Positions 59,901-64,000 of a stretch of 64,000 bases of DNA are shown in pieces (position 1 is the stretch's first letter; each line of letters begins with the position of its first letter). The DNA comes from Haliclona indistincta. Taxonomy: Eukaryota > Porifera > Demospongiae > Haplosclerida > Chalinidae. Under the pieces are notes generated by a model that saw only the letters and a list, made by a program, of their open reading frames with translations, was not told the DNA's origin and ran no database searches. The stretch lies in NCBI GenBank assembly GCA_964017065.1, contig OZ024791.1:1113887-1177886 (forward strand). The letters are read 5' to 3'. Made by a program: the position numbers and the translations under genes.

Positions 59901-62429
59901 ATAATGGCGTCTAACACTAAGCTGACAATGGATCACGATCGAGAAATCGCGGAACTTAGATCGCCGTTACGCTAAAAACAAAGCTCAAAAGGCACATGCC
60001 AGGAGAATTTCACGACTGTTCGTGGATGTTTTGGTCTCGGCACTGCTCGCGTAAAGGCGCTAGGCGAGTGGAAGAAAGAATAAGAAGAAAACGAAGATGA
60101 CGAAACTCGATTTTCACCGTTTCCAGGTTCGTCACTTTAGTAACAATTTCGAGCAATCTCCTTGCTACTGTAAGATGGGGGCAACGCCAGAGAGCAGATC
60201 TAAGTGTCTAAAGACGTCTAAAATTCAACACCAGGCGAAATATCAGCGCTTGAACGCTAATACATTGTATGTAGCCGCCATCTTGTTTTCTCGTTCATCC
60301 CTACATAGGGAGACACTACCGTGTCTCCCTAATAATGGCAATCAAGATATCTGTTACTACAACTTTGAGTGTATTCATCCATGGGGGATAGTGACGTAAG
60401 TACATACCGTATAGCATGAAACTAATTTTTGCGAGAAAATTACCTGCTATACGGTAAATACTGCGGCATCCAAGTTATAGCCATTCTTCAGAGCATTCAA
60501 CAACGTTTGGAGTAACGCTGGATATGTGATTCTGGGTGTGGCTTTTATCATCATTGTTGCAACCAGGTAGTATAATTATACTGTGGTAGATTAGATATAA
60601 TGACAGTGCTTACTTTATTATGCAGGCAATATAAGACATCTTTTAACTGCAAAAGAACCCACAACAGTGAAGAAGAAGGATTACTCGACCAATCTAAGTC
60701 TACAAAAAGAGATTGGGTGAGTTTATGATACATAGCTATACTGTACAATTAACATTATATTTTTCCTCAGTCAACAGGAGTTCCTCAGTTTTATGGTCTC
60801 TTTTACGCAATGGGTATAATAATTATAACTACACCAATAGCTAAATCCACTAATTTTTTTTTCAATCACAGGTGTTGCTCTAATAGCAGAGGGATTCATG
60901 AGTGCACTTTATCATGTGTGCCCTTCAGACCTCAATTTTCAGTTTGGTTAGCATAATATCAACCAAACTCTCAACTTGATCATAAAATTGCTCTGTATAC
61001 TAGACACAGCATTCATGTTCATCATTGGTGGGTTGCTGACTGTGAAGGTTTTGCAGTCTCGGCATCCTGATCTGAACGCTTTAGCATATGTTGCATTTTT
61101 CTGCTTTGGTATAGTCGTCTTCATGACACTGATAGGGATAGTGAGTCATGATAAATAATACTGTGATTAATGATTTGTAATCTGTATATCTTCAGTATAC
61201 TTCTAGAAGTGTTGGTTTACAATGGATTAAAGTAATACTGATCATCTTGCTGATTGCAGCCACCTTAATGTTCTTTCTGTCATTCTGCAATCATCATCGG
61301 CTAAAGACGTTACTCACAGGTATGTGTTGTTCATGTGTATGATTGTACATGTATCTGCATGGTGGCAATTCTTTTATAGAACGAAGTGTCTGGTTGTGTG
61401 GATATGAGAAAGCTGAATATTATGATCAACCAAAACCATTGGTATAATAGAAGCAACATTTATAATTGTGTATGTTGTAACTAAAAAATTAATGCAGACA
61501 GATCCAGCAGCTGAGAATGAACCAAACACTGAGTCAACTCCAAACAATAGTCAACCTCTGGAGGTGAAACAGTCACTTTTCATACATGCATGCATACTAG
61601 CTATAATCAGTGGAAAATTATACAGCAGAGCCATAAACAAAACAAAGCTATTCAAAAACGGAAATGCCTTGGTCCAAAAAATCCTGTAAGTATAATTTAT
61701 TATTGCAACAAAAAACTTCAGTTGACTTTGTCTGTAGATCCGATTGATCAAATTTTCAGTTATAGCTTCAGTAGTTGCAATTCTGTAAGTGAATGTGTAT
61801 TTGCATATAATATTATAGGGATGCATGTTCTCACTCTCATTATTTTACACAGTGGAATAGGTTTTCTTGGTGCTGGATTAAACATGGCAAATACAGTTCT
61901 TTACTTGTTTATTGTCACCGCTATCTGCGTTTTAGGCCTTTATCTATTTTTCAAGGTATGCGTTAAAATGCATAATTTTATAAACACATTGTGTGCCTTT
62001 CTGTATTACAGTGTTGTGTTTTTCGTGAGCCCTGTACATTAGTGGCCTACACATCACTTGTTGTGATGCTACCATTATTCTTAGCTGCTATTTATATATT
62101 CCGGATTGGTGTCACTGACAAATCAGTGAGTTTATCAAGTCATTCTTTGCTCTCTGTATTCTCACTCATGCATGTTTCAACAGCTAACTCCCTCACAATC
62201 TCGTGATATGAACAAGCCTTGCTTGCTTGATTCATTCTATGATTATCATGACTTGTGGCACTTTCTGTCAGCTATTGCCATGTTCCTATCATTTCTGGTA
62301 ACCACACTATTGTACTAGCTTGACACAATGCATTCATCTTATCACTCTCTCTCTGGTTCTATATAGTTTTTGCTGACTTTAGATGACGGCATGAGGGACA
62401 CACCTACTGATGAGATTCCTGTATTCTAA
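56912..62429 (+). CDS. SIDT: SID1 transmembrane family protein (SIDT-like, dsRNA transport)
   Basis: About twenty exons. Signal peptide [18 protein letters not shown] at 56912. The extracellular domain includes [13 protein letters not shown], then CIIVSAKK and [18 protein letters not shown] (about 57755-57895), matching the SIDT beta-domain. TM1 near 58245-58310 ([15 protein letters not shown]), [20 protein letters not shown] (about 58960), [17 protein letters not shown] (about 60334), FYGLFYAMG...[10 protein letters not shown], then [15 protein letters not shown], and the last exons with [15 protein letters not shown] and a C-terminus ending PVF-stop. The conserved H/D residues (S-x-H, HDIWHF-like) are the putative metal-binding hydrolase site. 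SID1 proteins take up dsRNA in nematodes; mammalian SIDTs act on lysosomal RNA and lipid. A mobile-element insertion (59.1-60.33 kb) abuts one exon and may disturb splicing. Head-to-head with AATF. Confidence 0.88.
59087..59484. repeat. Large inverted repeat in the SID1-family gene
   Basis: Left arm about 59087-59225 and right arm about 59333-59484 are near-perfect inverted copies (CAAGAAATTAAAAAG outermost), with ~108 bases between them. The inner part is the dispersed TGATGTAGGGATC repeat also found at 35837. The left arm contains an open exon-like stretch ([16 protein letters not shown]). Confidence 0.88.
59485..60331 (-). mobile_element. Relative C of the TTAT/hairpin element (reverse orientation)
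   Basis: Read on the minus strand from 60331: an 11-bp stem TAGGGAGACAC / GTGTCTCCCTA with a GGTA loop (60306-60331), then TAGGGATGAACGAG, and AAGATGGCGGCTAC at about 60257-60270, as in copies A and B. The 3' end is not defined; the large inverted repeat 59087-59484 may belong to it. The hairpin end abuts AATAAT just before the [14 protein letters not shown] exon. Confidence 0.65.
60406..60458. repeat. Tiny inverted-repeat element in a SIDT intron
   Basis: Arms TACCGTATAGCA / TGCTATACGGTA separated by ~28 bases, flanked by A/T-rich TA: a ~52-base MITE-like insertion. Confidence 0.7.
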
Positions 62430-62880
62430 GAGACTTACTCAGCAAACCAACATACAAAATAATGAAGCCTTATTGTGCAGTTGATTATTTTGTGCATTAT
62501 AGCTAGACTACTAATGTCTCATGCATGTATTTCACTAGTAACCATACCTTACTGATACACTGTATGTGCTACATGAAATGCAGCTATGATATTGATCCAC
62601 AATAAGGACGTCAGTCACTGTTAAATGATCAGCATTGCATATGGTGTGCTGTAGGGACCCATTGCATCCAATATGATCACTAGCTAGCAGTATGATACAC
62701 TATGGTGTGCTGTAGGGACCCATTGCATCCAATATGATCACTAGCTAGCAGTATGATACACTATGTTGTGATGTAGGGACCCATTGCATCCAATAATTAT
62801 GATCACTAGCTAGCTAGTGATCATATGTCCCGCCCATTTTATTCGCGCATGCGTGTGCATTTGATACTAGGCGTTACTTT
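62430..62880. repeat. 65-bp tandem repeat and palindrome
   Basis: Three units of GGTGTGCTGTAGGGACCCAT... starting about 62642, 62702 and 62764 (the last diverged), ending in a perfect 26-base palindrome centred on GCTAGC (62799-62824). No gene; 3' flank of the SIDT gene. Confidence 0.85.
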
Positions 62881-62890
62881 AACTACTAGG

Positions 62891-63688
62891 TACTAGGCTA
62901 GTGAATGACAATGATGAGATACCATTAGAAGCACTGACTGGTCAGTGTAACTATGGTGGGCGTGTCACTGATGATTGGGACAGACGGCTACTAGTCAGTA
63001 TGCTGTCAATATTCTACTGTGACGATATTAACAACACATATTAGTTCAACGAAACCATGACATCACGTGTGTGTGTGTCTAGGTGATGAAGCTATATCCA
63101 ATGGAGTACACTGAGTCCATGAATACTGTACTGCGCCAGGAGTTGATTCGATTCAATAGACTCACTTCAGTTGTACGCTCTAGTCTACAGAACATCAGAA
63201 AGGCACTGAAGGTCAGATAGTACTCACTCATATCAACTCACTCACCCACCCACTCACTCACCCATGTTCTGTTCTGGGTATCAGGATTCTACTTCACTCA
63301 ATCATTCCTAACAGATAAGACAACACATGATCATGTGATCCAGTATACTCGAGCTCACTGTGTGTGTGTAGGCGTGTCTCAGAACTATGCTCGTAAATAC
63401 ACCATACCCATCGACCATCTTGGGTTCCAGTTTGAAGTACTCAAGGAAGAGGATGACATGGCTAGCAAGCCACAAGATGGAGCCTACATTAAGGGACTGT
63501 TCCTTGATGCCGCTCGATGGGATAGAGACAAGATTGTGATAGGAGAGTCCAACCCCAAGCTGCTGTTTGATTCCTTACCAATCATCCACCTCCAGCGAGG
63601 AGAGAAGGACAAGTTTGAACGCAAGCACACCTTTGCCACACAAGTCTATAATTATAATGTTTTTACTAAAGAAGAAAAAGTAACGTAG
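62891..63688 (+). pseudogene. Axonemal dynein heavy chain, C-terminal exons only, truncated
   Basis: Three exon-like pieces. About 62898-63047: [20 protein letters not shown] then [20 protein letters not shown], the conserved AAA6 region [14 protein letters not shown] (lacking about three residues before TG). About 63083-63211: KLYPMEYTESMNTVLRQELI then RFNRLTSVV, donor GTCAGA. About 63372-63690: NYARKYTIPIDHLGFQFEVL, GAYIKGLFLDAARWDRDK, then HTFATQVY. About 110-120 residues expected between pieces 2 and 3 are missing, and after ATQVY the sequence becomes unrelated and stops (TAG 63686-63688). Dynein heavy chains are ciliary motor ATPases of >4000 residues; only this tail is present. Confidence 0.8.
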
Positions 63689-64000
63689 GATGACACGCCT
63701 ACGTCTCGGGGTAGAGGCATAGAAGCTCGCGACGTATGATTTCAACAAAAACGCACCGCTGCTAGCTAGGTGCAGTCTCGCATGCCAGACCCAACCCAAG
63801 GGAAGAAAGAAATGAAATGAAAGAAATGAATTACCTTCCCTTGGGTTGGGTCTGGCGCGCGAGACTAAGCTGCTAGGTGGTGCTCTAGCCTAGCCTTTGG
63901 GGGACCAGATCCGCGGAGGGGGGACCGAATACGCTAGCGGTTTTGGTCCGGGGGACCGTACCCGCGGGGGGACCAGATCAGCTGTGACACCGGCATAGCG
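63689..64000. mobile_element. Repeat cluster with a 33-bp-arm palindrome
   Basis: 63774-63806 and 63836-63866 are inverted copies (GTCTCGCATGCCAGACCCAA / complement, one or two differences) around an AAATGAAAG-rich centre: a short TIR element. It is followed by repeats of GGGGGACC near 63897-63985. It begins directly where dynein homology ends, so a repeat probably truncated that gene. Confidence 0.65.

Overview
This is a eukaryotic, metazoan-type window. Genes have many short GT-AG introns and lie close together, often head-to-head. A single-exon two-domain beta/gamma-crystallin of the geodin type, animal housekeeping genes (AATF, NUP210, WDR5, SID1-type transmembrane protein, axonemal dynein) and an ankyrin-ROC-COR-Death protein all fit a demosponge (haplosclerid/Amphimedon-like) better than any bilaterian. 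That placement is inference. The window holds one 200-base assembly gap (22817-23016).

Layout. 0-6 kb: two intronless paralogs of an unrecognised ~8-TM membrane protein family and a RING/B-box (TRIM-like) gene. 6-9 kb: a DNA transposon with ~95 bp terminal inverted repeats (TIRs), carrying a SWIM-YqaJ nuclease-PHD gene that is frameshifted at the nuclease core, then a 162-bp tandem array. 10-21.6 kb: a 173-bp satellite in two arrays of opposite orientation (5 and 40 units). They flank a 3.9 kb core with a broken third paralog and an exon series that reads as an Ulp1/SENP-like cysteine protease. 22-25 kb: a fourth paralog cut by the gap, two internal exons of xanthine dehydrogenase/aldehyde oxidase, and a WDR5 gene lacking its N-terminus and two or so blades. 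25-31 kb: a complete ankyrin-ROC-COR-Death gene, an 0.83 kb TIR element, an unrecognised small gene, and the first (2Fe-2S) exon of a xanthine dehydrogenase-type gene. 31-44 kb: repeat-rich DNA with two full copies of a 1.24 kb element, an element with a CAGTGGCGGATCCAG-type end, a 1.8 kb fold-back element, duplicated gene blocks, and the crystallin gene. 44-49 kb: the C-terminal half of NUP210. 49.8-53.5 kb: a secreted glycoside-hydrolase-like gene. 53.9-56.7 kb: complete AATF, head-to-head with a SID1-family gene (56.9-62.4 kb). 62.9-63.7 kb: C-terminal fragments of a dynein heavy chain.

Two things stand out. First, a family of insertions next to TTAT whose 5' end is a hairpin: at three loci with different stems the stem sequences are unrelated, yet base pairing, a C-G closing pair and a GRTA loop are kept, followed by a YY1-like AAGATGGCGGC motif in the well preserved copies. 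Second, the inverted satellite arrays around an Ulp1-like protease look like a giant fold-back element or a satellite seeded by one. A third theme is the number of partial host genes (XDH, WDR5, NUP210, dynein, a GH exon), which needs separating into real gene shuffling versus assembly error.
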